From contig NZ_JACHJV010000001.1 in the NCBI RefSeq assembly GCF_014203855.1, forward strand, positions 1,364,001 through 1,428,000: a DNA stretch of 64,000 nt, written 5' to 3'. Position numbers and translations under genes: made by a program. This stretch comes from Kitasatospora kifunensis (GTDB lineage: Bacteria; Actinomycetota; Actinomycetes; Streptomycetales; Streptomycetaceae). Every line of letters starts with the position of its first letter. Position 1 is the first letter of the stretch. Shown here piece after piece: positions 7,357 to 19,175 of this stretch. The notes beneath the pieces are model-generated. The model worked only from the letters and a program-made list of their open reading frames with translations, ran no database searches and was not told where the DNA came from.

Positions 7357-9918
7357 ATGTACCGCACGCTCGGTATCGACCTGGGCACCACCAACTCCGT
7401 GGTGGCCCACCTGCGCCGCGGCGAGCCGGAGATCCTCTTCAACCGGCAGAACCAGGAGGCCACGCCCTCCGTCGTGGGCCGGGGCCGACGCGGCGAGCTG
7501 CTGGTCGGCTCCACCGCCCGCGGCCGCCTCGCGCTGGACGGCGAGAACGTGATCCGCTCGGTCAAGCGCTTCATGGGCCGCAAGTTCCGCGACCCGCAAG
7601 TCCAGGCCGCGCTCGACGAGTTGGACTACAAGGTCACGGCGGGGACGGACGGCGACGTCAACGTCTGGTTCGACGGCCGCTCCTACACCCCGATCGAGAT
7701 CTCGGCGATCATCCTGCGCCGGCTCAAGGAGGACGCCGAGCAGCGCTTCGGCGAGCCGTTCCACCGGGCCGTCATCACCGTCCCCGCCTACTTCGGCGAA
7801 CGCCAGGTCGCCGCCACCCAGGAGGCCGGCCGACTGGCCGGTCTGCACGTGCTGCGGATCATCAACGAGCCCACCGCCGCCGCCCTCGCCTACGGGATGA
7901 CCAGCGAGGCCGGCGAGGAGGCCCGTACCGTGCTGGTCTACGACCTGGGCGGCGGCACCTTCGACATCTCCATCCTGCTGCTGGTGCCCGGTTCGGTCTC
8001 GGTGCTCGGCATCGAGGGCGACAACCTGCTCGGCGGCGACGACTTCGACCGCGCGATCACCGGCGCGCTGCTGGCCCAGATCCGCGCGGAGCACGGCACG
8101 GACTACCAGCCCGACCGCCGGGACCGGCCGCGGATCGCGGCGGCCGCCGAGGTGGTCAAGATCGAGCTGTCCAACCAGGAGTCCTCGGAGGTGGTCCTGC
8201 CCGGCCTCGGCGCGGGCCAGTTGGTGCTGGAGACGGTCTTCGAGCGCTCCCACTTCGAGGAGTTGATCGGGGCGCAGATCGAGCGGACCATCGAGCTGAC
8301 CCACAAGGCCATCATGCAGGCCAACCTCACCGTCGGGGACATCGACGAGGTGCTGCTGGTCGGCGGCTCCACCTCGATCCCGCTGGTGGCACGGCGGTTG
8401 GGCGAGGTCTTCGGGCCGCAGCGGATCCGCCACGGCGTCAACCCGATGCAGTGCGTGGCGCTGGGTGCGGCCGTGCAGTCCGCGCTGGTCGGGGAGGTGG
8501 AGTGCCCGGAGTGCCGGGCCCCGGGCGACCTGGCCGCCGCCGCCTGCGCCAACTGCGCCGCCTCGCTGCTCGGCGGGCCCCGTTCGGCCTGCCCGGGCTG
8601 CCACCTGCCGGTGGACGCCGCCGCCGAGGCCTGCCCCAAGTGCGGCCACCAGCAGCCCGCTTCCCCCACCCCGGCCGCCGCAAGCACTCCAGCCACCGCC
8701 GCCACCGCTACCGCCACGGCCACCACCGCGCAGACTCACAACTGCCCGCGCTGCGGCACCCCGGCCGCCCCCGGCGCCGCCGCCTGCGAGCTGTGCGGGA
8801 CGTTGCTGAGCGGGGGCACCAGCGCGGCCCAGGACGTGGGACTGCGCTGCGCCGCCTGCGGCACCGTCAACCCACCCGGAACCGAAGTCTGCTCCTCCTG
8901 CGCCGAGTTGATGCAGGTCACCAACCCCTTCGACATCACTCCGAAGAACCTGGGCATCGAGCTCAACGACGGCCGGTTGGCCGTCATCATCCCCAAGAAC
9001 ACCAGCTACCCGACCAGTTCACCGGTCAGTCGGGAGTTCGTCGTCTCCGGAAGCGGACGCCAGCGGCTGGAGGTCGCGGTCTACGAGGGCGAGCACGAGA
9101 GGGCCCAGCAGAACGAGTTGATCGGTCACCTGAGCCTTCGACTGCCGGCCGGCCTGGGCGGCCGCACCCCGGTGGATGTCTCCTTCGGTCTTGACCGGGA
9201 CCGCACCATCACCCTCTCGGTGCGGATCCAGGGCGGCGACCAGAAGACCGTCAAGCTGGAGCGGGTCACCCTCGACCCGGAGCTCAAGGTGCAGGTGGAG
9301 GACCAGCAGCGGCAGATCGAGAGCTTCACCGACCGCTGGGGCGAAGAGCTCACCGAGGCCGAACTGCGCGAAGCACGGCAGCTGATAAACACCCTGGACG
9401 ACATGGCCGCCGGCCAGACCAGGGGCCGCTCGGTGGACGAGGCGCTGGAGCGGGCCCAGTTCCAGCTCCAGGCCCAGCGCTGGGTGCGCAGCTCGGAGGC
9501 GTATCTGAGCCTGTTCATCCACTACTGCCAGAAGCACCTGGACCCCGGCGACCTGTCCCGGTTGCAGGCGGTCGCGGCGCGGCTGCGCGAGCGCCGTGAG
9601 GCGGCGGACTGGGTGGGCGCGGTGGCCGCGGCCGAGGAGGCGGACGAACTGTGCGCCTCGCTGGGGCACACCTTCCGGATGCTGACCATGTGCAACGTCT
9701 ACGTCAGCCAGAGCCTGGTCTCCCCCGCCCTGGCCCAGCGGATCCTGGCGGAGCTGCGCGGGCTGGACGAGGCGGTCACGTCGGCCAACATGGAGGCCGC
9801 CAACCGGCACAACTCGGCCCTGCTGCTGCTCTACGCGCAGGCGCAGCGGGAGTTGGGCGACGACCCGACCCCGGAGTCCCTCGGCCCGGTCCGCCCCGAG
9901 GAGGCCGGCCCCCGATGA
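7357..9918 (+). CDS. Hsp70-family chaperone with four zinc ribbons between ATPase and substrate domains
   Basis: 853 aa, longer than DnaK (about 620-640). The ATPase domain (1 to about 380) has the phosphate-1 motif GIDLGTTNSVV, INEPTAAALAYG, the phosphate-2 motif YDLGGGTFDISIL (D196) and an adenosine motif LVGGSTSIPLV. Residues 383-516 then hold eight CxxC pairs (CPEC, CANC, CPGC, CPKC, CPRC, CELC, CAAC, CSSC), enough for four zinc ribbons, with an Ala/Thr-rich spacer after the fourth pair. A recognisable beta substrate-binding domain (DITPKNLGIEL... IPKNTSYPTSSP) follows, then a helical lid to about 840. There is no EEVD-like tail. It is read with its own GrpE-like and J-like genes and overlaps the next gene by 4 nt. 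Folding or assembly of a specific client is inferred; the zinc region may bind nucleic acid or partner proteins. Confidence 0.9.
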   Translation: MYRTLGIDLGTTNSVVAHLRRGEPEILFNRQNQEATPSVVGRGRRGELLVGSTARGRLALDGENVIRSVKRFMGRKFRDPQVQAALDELDYKVTAGTDGDVNVWFDGRSYTPIEISAIILRRLKEDAEQRFGEPFHRAVITVPAYFGERQVAATQEAGRLAGLHVLRIINEPTAAALAYGMTSEAGEEARTVLVYDLGGGTFDISILLLVPGSVSVLGIEGDNLLGGDDFDRAITGALLAQIRAEHGTDYQPDRRDRPRIAAAAEVVKIELSNQESSEVVLPGLGAGQLVLETVFERSHFEELIGAQIERTIELTHKAIMQANLTVGDIDEVLLVGGSTSIPLVARRLGEVFGPQRIRHGVNPMQCVALGAAVQSALVGEVECPECRAPGDLAAAACANCAASLLGGPRSACPGCHLPVDAAAEACPKCGHQQPASPTPAAASTPATAATATATATTAQTHNCPRCGTPAAPGAAACELCGTLLSGGTSAAQDVGLRCAACGTVNPPGTEVCSSCAELMQVTNPFDITPKNLGIELNDGRLAVIIPKNTSYPTSSPVSREFVVSGSGRQRLEVAVYEGEHERAQQNELIGHLSLRLPAGLGGRTPVDVSFGLDRDRTITLSVRIQGGDQKTVKLERVTLDPELKVQVEDQQRQIESFTDRWGEELTEAELREARQLINTLDDMAAGQTRGRSVDEALERAQFQLQAQRWVRSSEAYLSLFIHYCQKHLDPGDLSRLQAVAARLRERREAADWVGAVAAAEEADELCASLGHTFRMLTMCNVYVSQSLVSPALAQRILAELRGLDEAVTSANMEAANRHNSALLLLYAQAQRELGDDPTPESLGPVRPEEAGPR

Positions 9919-10226
9919 GCACCCTCCCAGCCGTGCCGGCAGCCCCGGCCGTGCCGCCCATCGAGGTGCCCTGCCCGCAGTGCACGGTGCCGGCGGACCA
10001 GCAGAGCCTGCGCTGCCCGTCCTGCCACGAGGACCTCGCCGCCCTGGTCCGCCTGCGCTACGCCGCCCGGATCGACTACAACGAGGCCCTCACCCACCTG
10101 CGCTGCGGCGACACCCCGTCAGCACTCGTCCTGCTCCGCCGCGCCCTGACCACCGAGCCGGACCTGCGCCCGGCCCTGGACCTGCTGGCCACCCTGACCG
10201 CCCGCACCGATCCCGCCAAGCCGTGA
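9915..10226 (+). CDS. Small zinc-ribbon protein with TPR-like tail
   Basis: 103 aa; its ATG overlaps the Hsp70 stop (ATGA), so translation is coupled. CPQC and CPSC, 13 residues apart, form one zinc ribbon like those inside the upstream Hsp70. Residues about 50-100 form two helices with TPR character (ALTHLRCGDTPSALVLLRRALTTEPDLRPAL). It closes the Hsp70-like operon and probably works with the same complex, perhaps pairing through zinc ribbons or the TPR scaffold; that is inference. No named family was recognised. Confidence 0.7.
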   Translation: MSTLPAVPAAPAVPPIEVPCPQCTVPADQQSLRCPSCHEDLAALVRLRYAARIDYNEALTHLRCGDTPSALVLLRRALTTEPDLRPALDLLATLTARTDPAKP

Positions 10227-10301
10227 TCCCACCAAGCAATGATCCCACCAGCCGGTGACCCGGCGTCGGTGCCGGTCGGCCTGACCGGCACAATCACCGG
10301 T

Positions 10302-11060
10302 ATGCGGCACATCCTCATCATCGGCATCGGCGCGGGCGACCCCGACCACCTGACCCTGCAGGCGGTCAAGGCCATCGCCCGCACCGACGTCTTCTTCATC
10401 CTGGACAAGAACGAGCAGCGCCAGGACCTCATCCAGTTGCGGCGCCAACTGCTCGCCGACCACGCGGCGCCCGGCCACCGGGTGGTCGAGGTGCCGGACG
10501 CCGAGCGCGACCGCAGCACGCCCGCCTACACCGAGGCCGTGGACGACTGGCGCCGGCGCCGGGCCGACCTGGTCGAGCAGTTGATGGCCGAGCACCTGGG
10601 TCCGGGGCAGACCGGTGCCTTCCTGGTCTGGGGCGACCCGAGCCTGTACGACAGCGTCATCGCGGTGGTCGAGCAGGTGCACGAGCGGGCCGGGGCGGAC
10701 TTCGACTACGAGGTGATTCCGGGGATCAGCAGCATCTCGGTGCTGGCCGCCCGCCACCGCACCACCTTGACCCGGGTCGGCCGCCCGGTGCAGATCACCA
10801 CCGGACGCCGGCTCGCCCAGGGGTTCCCCGAGGGGGTGGACGACGTGGTGGTGATGCTGGACGGGCGCGCCGCGTTCACCGAGGTCGACCCGCAGGACCT
10901 GGAGATCTTCTACGGCGCCTACCTGGGCACCCCCGACGAGATCCTCGCCGCGGGCCCGCTCGCCGAGACCGCCGAGCGCATCCGGGAGGTGCGCGAGGAG
11001 GCCCGGCAACGCAAGGGCTGGATCATGGACAGCTACCTGCTGCGCCGCAACACCGACTGA
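10302..11060 (+). CDS. cobF: Precorrin-6A synthase (deacetylating) CobF
   Basis: 252 aa. SAM-dependent tetrapyrrole methylase fold: MRHILIIGIGAGDPDHLTLQAV at the N-terminus, LVWGDPSLYDS and YEVIPGISSISVLAA in the middle, as in CobF, which methylates C-1 and extrudes acetate during aerobic cobalamin synthesis. The ATG at 10302 is chosen because it begins exactly at the conserved N-terminus; CACAAT lies 7 nt upstream, which fits a leaderless transcript. It is alone here, with no other cob gene in the window. Its product would feed B12 to enzymes such as methylmalonyl-CoA mutase encoded at 41-45 kb. Confidence 0.88.
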   Translation: MRHILIIGIGAGDPDHLTLQAVKAIARTDVFFILDKNEQRQDLIQLRRQLLADHAAPGHRVVEVPDAERDRSTPAYTEAVDDWRRRRADLVEQLMAEHLGPGQTGAFLVWGDPSLYDSVIAVVEQVHERAGADFDYEVIPGISSISVLAARHRTTLTRVGRPVQITTGRRLAQGFPEGVDDVVVMLDGRAAFTEVDPQDLEIFYGAYLGTPDEILAAGPLAETAERIREVREEARQRKGWIMDSYLLRRNTD

Positions 11061-11080
11061 CCGCCGCCGACAAGCGAAAA

Positions 11081-11119
11081 CGGATCGGCCGCCCCCGAGC
11101 AACGGGAGCGGCCGATCCG
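11081..11119. terminator. Bidirectional terminator hairpin between convergent cobF and enoyl-CoA hydratase
   Basis: Arms CGGATCGGCCGC and GCGGCCGATCCG are perfectly complementary, with a further CCCG/CGGG extension inside past one mismatch. It lies between two converging genes and carries no long T-run, as is usual in high-GC actinobacteria. Confidence 0.8.
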
Positions 11120-11141
11120 CGTTCACCAGGTCACCGGTGGG

Positions 11142-11918
11142 TCAGCGGTGGGTGAAGGACGGCGGGCGCTTCTCCACGAAGGCCGCCATCCCCTCCTTCT
11201 GGTCCGCCGTCGCGAAGGTGGCGTGGAAGAGCCGGCGTTCGAACCGGACGCCCTCGGCGAGGGTGGTCTCGAAGGCCCGGTTGACGCTCTCCTTGAGCAT
11301 CAGCACGGCCGGCGCCGACATCCCGGCCACCGTCTGGGCCACCGCGAGCGCCTGGTCGTGCAGCTCGCCGGCCGGCACCACCCGGGAGACCAGGCCGGCC
11401 CGTTCGGCCTCCTCGGCGTCCATCATCCGCCCGGTCAGGCACAGGTCCATCGCCTTGGCCTTGCCGATCGCCCGGGTCAGCCGCTGGGAGCCGCCGATGC
11501 CCGGGATCACGCCGAGCTTGATCTCCGGCTGGCCGAACTTGGCGGTGTCGGCGGCGAGCAGGATGTCGCAGAGCATCGCCAACTCGCAGCCGCCGCCCAG
11601 CGCGTAGCCGGCCACCGCGGCGACGATCGGCTTGCGCAGCCGACCCAACTCGTCCCAGGCGGTGAACCAGTCGCTGAGGTAGGCCTCGGCGAACTCCAGC
11701 GCCTGCATCTCCTTGATGTCGGCGCCGGCCGCGAAGGCCTTGGCCGACCCGGTGACCAGCAGGCAGCCGATCTCCGGGTCGCGGTCGAACTCCTTGGCCG
11801 CCGCGACGAACTCGTTCATCAGCTGGGTGTTGAGCGCGTTCAGCGCCTTGGGCCGGTTGAGCGTGATCAGACCGACCCGGTCCTTGCGCTCGACCAGGAT
11901 GGTCTCGTACTCGGTCAC
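11142..11918 (-). CDS. Enoyl-CoA hydratase/isomerase family protein
   Basis: 258 aa, GTG start at 11918 overlapping the upstream stop (GTGA). Crotonase fold: [21 protein letters not shown] (oxyanion hole), [15 protein letters not shown], and the hydratase glutamates in the GGGCELA and [11 protein letters not shown] segments. Last gene of the valine-catabolism operon, where it would hydrate methacrylyl-CoA to 3-hydroxyisobutyryl-CoA; short-chain enoyl-CoA hydratase activity of beta-oxidation is equally compatible. Ends at the shared terminator. Confidence 0.88.
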   Translation of the reverse strand: MTEYETILVERKDRVGLITLNRPKALNALNTQLMNEFVAAAKEFDRDPEIGCLLVTGSAKAFAAGADIKEMQALEFAEAYLSDWFTAWDELGRLRKPIVAAVAGYALGGGCELAMLCDILLAADTAKFGQPEIKLGVIPGIGGSQRLTRAIGKAKAMDLCLTGRMMDAEEAERAGLVSRVVPAGELHDQALAVAQTVAGMSAPAVLMLKESVNRAFETTLAEGVRFERRLFHATFATADQKEGMAAFVEKRPPSFTHR

Positions 11919-12808
11919 TGACCGTTTTCCTTCCGCAGGGTGGTGACGATCGCCGAGAAGTCCAGGGCGCCGCCCTGGCCCTGGGCGAACTCGGCGAACA
12001 ACTCGGCTGCCTTCAGGCCGAGTTCGGCCGGCACGCCGCCGGCCTTCGCGGCGTTGGCGGCCAGCCCCAGGTCCTTGGCCATCAGCGCGGCCGCGAAGCC
12101 CGCCGCGTAGTCGCGGTTGGCGGGGCTGGCCGGCACCGGGCCCGGCACCGGGCAGTTGCTGGTCAGCGCCCAGCACTGCCCGGAGGCGGTGGAGGCCACG
12201 TCGAACAGCGCCTGGTTGCTCAGGCCCAGGCTCTCGCCGAGCACGAAGGCCTCGCTGACCGCGATCATCGAGATGCCGAGGATCATGTTGTTGCAGATCT
12301 TCGCCGCCTGTCCGGCACCGGCCGGGCCGCAGTGGACCACCTTGCGTCCCATCGCGGCGAGCACCGGCTCGACGGTGGCGAAGTCCGCCTCGCCCGCGCC
12401 GACCATGAAGGTCAGGCTGGCGCCGGTGGCCCCGACCACGCCGCCGGAGACCGGCGCGTCCACCGCCCGGTGGCCGGCCGCCACCGCCAGGGCGTTGGCG
12501 GCCCGGGCGTCGGCGACGTCGATGGTGGAGCAGTCCACGAAGAGGGTGCCGGGGCGGGCGGCGGCCAGCAGTCCGCCGTCGTAGGCGGCCAGCACGTGCC
12601 GCCCGGCCGGCAGCATGGTGATCACCAGGTCGGCCTCGGCCACCGCCTCGGCGGCCGAGTCGGCCGCCCGCACCCCGGCGGCCGCGGCCTGCTCCAGCGC
12701 CTGCGGGACCAGGTCGAAGCCGGTCACCCGGTGTCCGGCCTTGACCAGGTTGGCGGCCATCGGGCCGCCCATGTTGCCCAGCCCGACGAATCCGATCGCG
12801 AGGGTCAT
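11915..12808 (-). CDS. mmsB: 3-hydroxyisobutyrate dehydrogenase
   Basis: 297 aa; ATG at 12808 overlaps the upstream stop. N-terminal Rossmann motif [17 protein letters not shown], substrate motif [16 protein letters not shown], and the catalytic Lys region [13 protein letters not shown] match the 3-hydroxyisobutyrate dehydrogenase family. It oxidises 3-hydroxyisobutyrate to methylmalonate semialdehyde with NAD+, linking the CoA hydrolase encoded just upstream to MmsA in the same operon. Coupled by 4-nt overlaps on both sides. Confidence 0.92.
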   Translation of the reverse strand: MTLAIGFVGLGNMGGPMAANLVKAGHRVTGFDLVPQALEQAAAAGVRAADSAAEAVAEADLVITMLPAGRHVLAAYDGGLLAAARPGTLFVDCSTIDVADARAANALAVAAGHRAVDAPVSGGVVGATGASLTFMVGAGEADFATVEPVLAAMGRKVVHCGPAGAGQAAKICNNMILGISMIAVSEAFVLGESLGLSNQALFDVASTASGQCWALTSNCPVPGPVPASPANRDYAAGFAAALMAKDLGLAANAAKAGGVPAELGLKAAELFAEFAQGQGGALDFSAIVTTLRKENGQ

Positions 12809-13947
12809 CAGCGCTCCTGAGGGATGCGGGGTTTGGTGGTGGCGAGCCCGAGCCCGAGCTCGCGCTCGCCGAGCGGGGCGAAGAAGCGCGCCACGGCCTC
12901 GTCGGTGACCTGGGCCAGCGTCGGCGGGTCCCAACGGGGGTTGCGGTCCTTGTCGATCACCTGGGCCCGGATGCCCTCGGCCAGGTCGGGGCCGGCCAGC
13001 GCGGCGCAGGAGGTGCGGAACTCCTGGTCCAGCACCTCCTCCAGGGTGGCGAGCGAGCGGGCCCGGCGCAGCGCGGCCAGCGCGGCCTTGAGGGCGGTCG
13101 GCGACTTGGCCGCGATCTGCTCGGCGGCCTCCTTGGGCGCCTGACGCCCGTCGGCGGCCAGCCGGGCGAGGATCTCCTCGACCGTGTCGGCCGCGTAGCA
13201 CGCGTCGATCCAGTCGCGCTGCTCGGCCAGCGCGCTCGGCGGCGCGGTGGCGGTGTGCCGGGCCAGCGCGTCGGGCACCGGCAGTTCGGCCAGGTCGGCG
13301 ATGAGCTGCGGCAGGCGCTCGGCGGGCACGAAGTGGTCGGCCAGGCCGCACAGCAGCGCGTCCCCTGCGCCCACCGTGCCCGCGGTGAGCGCGAGTTGGG
13401 TGCCGAGCTCGCCGGGTGCCCGGGCCAGCAGGAAGATCCCGCCGACGTCCGGCACGAAGCCGATCCCGGTCTCCGGCATCGCCACCTTGGTCCGCTCGGT
13501 GACGATCCGCACGCTGCCGTGGGCGGAGACCCCGACGCCGCCGCCCATCACGATGCCGTCCATGATGGCGACGTACGGCTTGGGGTAGCGGGCGATCCGG
13601 GCGTTGAGGTGGTACTCGTCGCGCCAGAACTCCTCGGCCACCAGCGGCTCGCCGCTCACCGCGGCCTGCCGGATGGCCCGGATGTCGCCGCCGGCGCACA
13701 GCCCGCGCTCGCCGGCCCCGGTGATCAGCACGGCCGTCACCTGGTCGTCGAGCTCCCAGGCGTCCAGCGCCTCGGCGATCCGGCGCACCATGTGGTGGGT
13801 GAGCGCGTTGAGCGCTTTGGGCCGGTTGAGGACGATGTGGCCCAGCCGCCCCTCGCGGCGCAGCAGGACCTCCTGCTCCTCATCCGAGACGGCCGGGGCC
13901 GCCGGGGCCGCCGGGGCCGCCGGGACGTTCAGGTCGGACTCGCTCAT
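12808..13947 (-). CDS. 3-hydroxyisobutyryl-CoA hydrolase (crotonase family)
   Basis: 379 aa, ATG at 13947 overlapping the upstream stop. Starts with an Ala/Pro linker, then a crotonase fold of the longer HIBCH type: [52 protein letters not shown], and a C-terminal region ([24 protein letters not shown]) diagnostic of 3-hydroxyisobutyryl-CoA hydrolases rather than hydratases. Releases free 3-hydroxyisobutyrate for MmsB. The operon context fixes the role. Confidence 0.9.
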   Translation of the reverse strand: MSESDLNVPAAPAAPAAPAVSDEEQEVLLRREGRLGHIVLNRPKALNALTHHMVRRIAEALDAWELDDQVTAVLITGAGERGLCAGGDIRAIRQAAVSGEPLVAEEFWRDEYHLNARIARYPKPYVAIMDGIVMGGGVGVSAHGSVRIVTERTKVAMPETGIGFVPDVGGIFLLARAPGELGTQLALTAGTVGAGDALLCGLADHFVPAERLPQLIADLAELPVPDALARHTATAPPSALAEQRDWIDACYAADTVEEILARLAADGRQAPKEAAEQIAAKSPTALKAALAALRRARSLATLEEVLDQEFRTSCAALAGPDLAEGIRAQVIDKDRNPRWDPPTLAQVTDEAVARFFAPLGERELGLGLATTKPRIPQER

Positions 13948-15086
13948 CAGGCGGCCCCGATCAGGCCGCGGGCCACGATGACACGCATGATCTCGTTGGT
14001 CCCTTCCAGGATCTGATGCACCCGCAGGTCGCGGACGATCTTCTCCAGACCGTACTCGGCCAGGTAGCCGTATCCGCCGTGCAGTTGCAGAGCGGCGTTG
14101 GCCACCTCGAAGCCGGTGTCGGTGACATGGCGCTTGGCCATGGCGCACAGCTGCGGTGCGCGCGGGTCCTTGCGGTCCAGCGCCCCCGCCGCACGCCAGA
14201 GCAGCGCCCGGGCGGCCTCCAGCTCGATGGCCATGTCGGCCAGCTTGAACTGCAGCGCCTGCGAGTCCAGCAGCCGCGCCCCGAAGGCCTGGCGGTCCTT
14301 GAGGTAGCGGGTGGCCCGTTCCAGGGCCTCCTGGGCGCCGCCCAGCGAGCAGGAGGCGATGCCCAGGCGGCCGCCGTTCAGCCCGCTCATCGCGATCCGG
14401 AAGCCGCCGCCCTCCTCGCCGAGCAGCCGGTCGGCGGGCAGCCGGACGCCCTCCAGGATGACCTGACGGGTCGGCTGGGCGTTCCAGCCCATCTTGTGCT
14501 CGTTGGGACCGAACGACAGGCCCGCGTCCTCGCGGTCCACCAGGAACGCGGAGATCCCGCCGGGGCCGGGCCCGCCGGTGCGCGCCATCACGACGTACAC
14601 CTGCGAGGCACCGGCGCCGGAGATGAACTGCTTGACGCCGTCCAGCACCCAGCCGTCGCCGTCGCGCACCGCCTTGGTGCTCAGCGCCGCGGCGTCCGAG
14701 CCGGCGCCGGGCTCGGTGAGGCAGTAGCTGGCCAGGTACTCCATCGAGCAGAGCCCGGGCAGCCACTGCTCGCGCTGCCGCTCGCTGCCGTACTGGTCGA
14801 CCATCCAGGCGACCATGTTGTGGATCGAGAGGTAGGCGGCGATCGAGGGGCAGCCGGTGGCCAGCGCCTCGAAGATCAGCACCCCGTCCTGCCGGGTGAG
14901 CCCGGAGCCGCCGTGCTTCTCCCCGACGTACACCCCGCCCAGGCCCAGGCCCGCGGCCTTGCGCAGCACGTCCACCGGGAAGTGCTTCTTCTGGTCCCAC
15001 TCCACCGCGTGCGGGGCCAGGTGCTCGCGGGCGAACTCACCTGTGGTCTCCGCTATGGCGAGCTGGTCCTCGCTCAGATCGTGCAC
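13947..15086 (-). CDS. Acyl-CoA dehydrogenase, probably isobutyryl-CoA dehydrogenase
   Basis: 379 aa, GTG start at 15086, 5 nt after the mmsA stop; no in-frame upstream start exists before that stop. Full-length acyl-CoA dehydrogenase: flavin motif YCLTEPGAGSDAAAL, LHGGYGYLAEYGLEKIVRD, and catalytic base E361 in ILEGTNEIMR. FAD-dependent alpha,beta-dehydrogenation of isobutyryl-CoA to methacrylyl-CoA is assigned from the valine-operon context; sequence alone only says short/branched-chain acyl-CoA dehydrogenase. Confidence 0.88.
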   Translation of the reverse strand: MHDLSEDQLAIAETTGEFAREHLAPHAVEWDQKKHFPVDVLRKAAGLGLGGVYVGEKHGGSGLTRQDGVLIFEALATGCPSIAAYLSIHNMVAWMVDQYGSERQREQWLPGLCSMEYLASYCLTEPGAGSDAAALSTKAVRDGDGWVLDGVKQFISGAGASQVYVVMARTGGPGPGGISAFLVDREDAGLSFGPNEHKMGWNAQPTRQVILEGVRLPADRLLGEEGGGFRIAMSGLNGGRLGIASCSLGGAQEALERATRYLKDRQAFGARLLDSQALQFKLADMAIELEAARALLWRAAGALDRKDPRAPQLCAMAKRHVTDTGFEVANAALQLHGGYGYLAEYGLEKIVRDLRVHQILEGTNEIMRVIVARGLIGAA

Positions 15087-15091
15087 GGCGC

Positions 15092-16591
<1,500 letters not shown>

Positions 16592-16766
16592 CGGTTCCTG
16601 CTCTCTCGTCGGGTGGTGAGAGGAGGACGGGCGCCGCGCGCCCCGGCCGGGGCGCTGGTGGCGCGGTCCTGCCGGTGCCGTCCTCGTGAAGCGACACGGC
16701 GGCGGGACCGTGCCGGTTCTGCCCGACTTCCCCGACACCGCGGACCTGCGCCCCGACCATATAGTT

Positions 16767-16788
16767 GGACGTCCTAGTAAGTCTAGGA
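16767..16788. promoter_or_regulatory. Overlapping palindromes in the mmsA promoter region
   Basis: GGACGTCC (16767-16774) is self-complementary and shares TCC with an inverted repeat TCCTAG-N5-CTAGGA (16772-16788). They lie about 180-200 nt upstream of mmsA beside TATAG, so a repressor or activator site over a promoter is likely. The cognate regulator is unknown. Confidence 0.5.
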
Positions 16789-16847
16789 GGCAAATCCAGG
16801 TGGCCACAGGGGTGGGGTTGGTGTCGGGACGGCCCCTTCACGGGATA

Positions 16848-16861
16848 TCTTGATATCAAGA
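16848..16861. promoter_or_regulatory. Perfect 14-bp palindrome TCTTGATATCAAGA upstream of idh
   Basis: Perfect dyad centred 34 nt before the idh start, in an AT-rich patch within GC-rich DNA. The shape resembles MarR-type (UrtR/TamR-like) operators; TamR of Streptomyces is reported to control central-metabolism genes, so I suggest that link tentatively. Confidence 0.6.
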
Positions 16862-16875
16862 CGTTGTAGCCGTGA

Positions 16876-19107
<2,232 letters not shown>

Positions 19108-19123
19108 CCACGTCGGTAGGTCT

Positions 19124-19172
19124 GTGACAGGCCCCCTCGGGTCCGCACTGCGGACCCGAGGGGGCCTGTCAC
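19124..19172. terminator. Strong bidirectional terminator: 23-bp perfect stem, 3-nt loop
   Basis: A perfect 23-bp stem with loop ACT starts 17 nt after idh; its right arm ends 4 nt before the last base of the convergent thrS, so it can end both transcripts. Confidence 0.92.
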
Positions 19173-19175
19173 GCA

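Noticed and set aside
10302..11060. cobF as part of the Hsp70-like operon
   Set aside because: A 75-nt gap with a leaderless-type promoter separates it and its function is plainly cobalamin synthesis.
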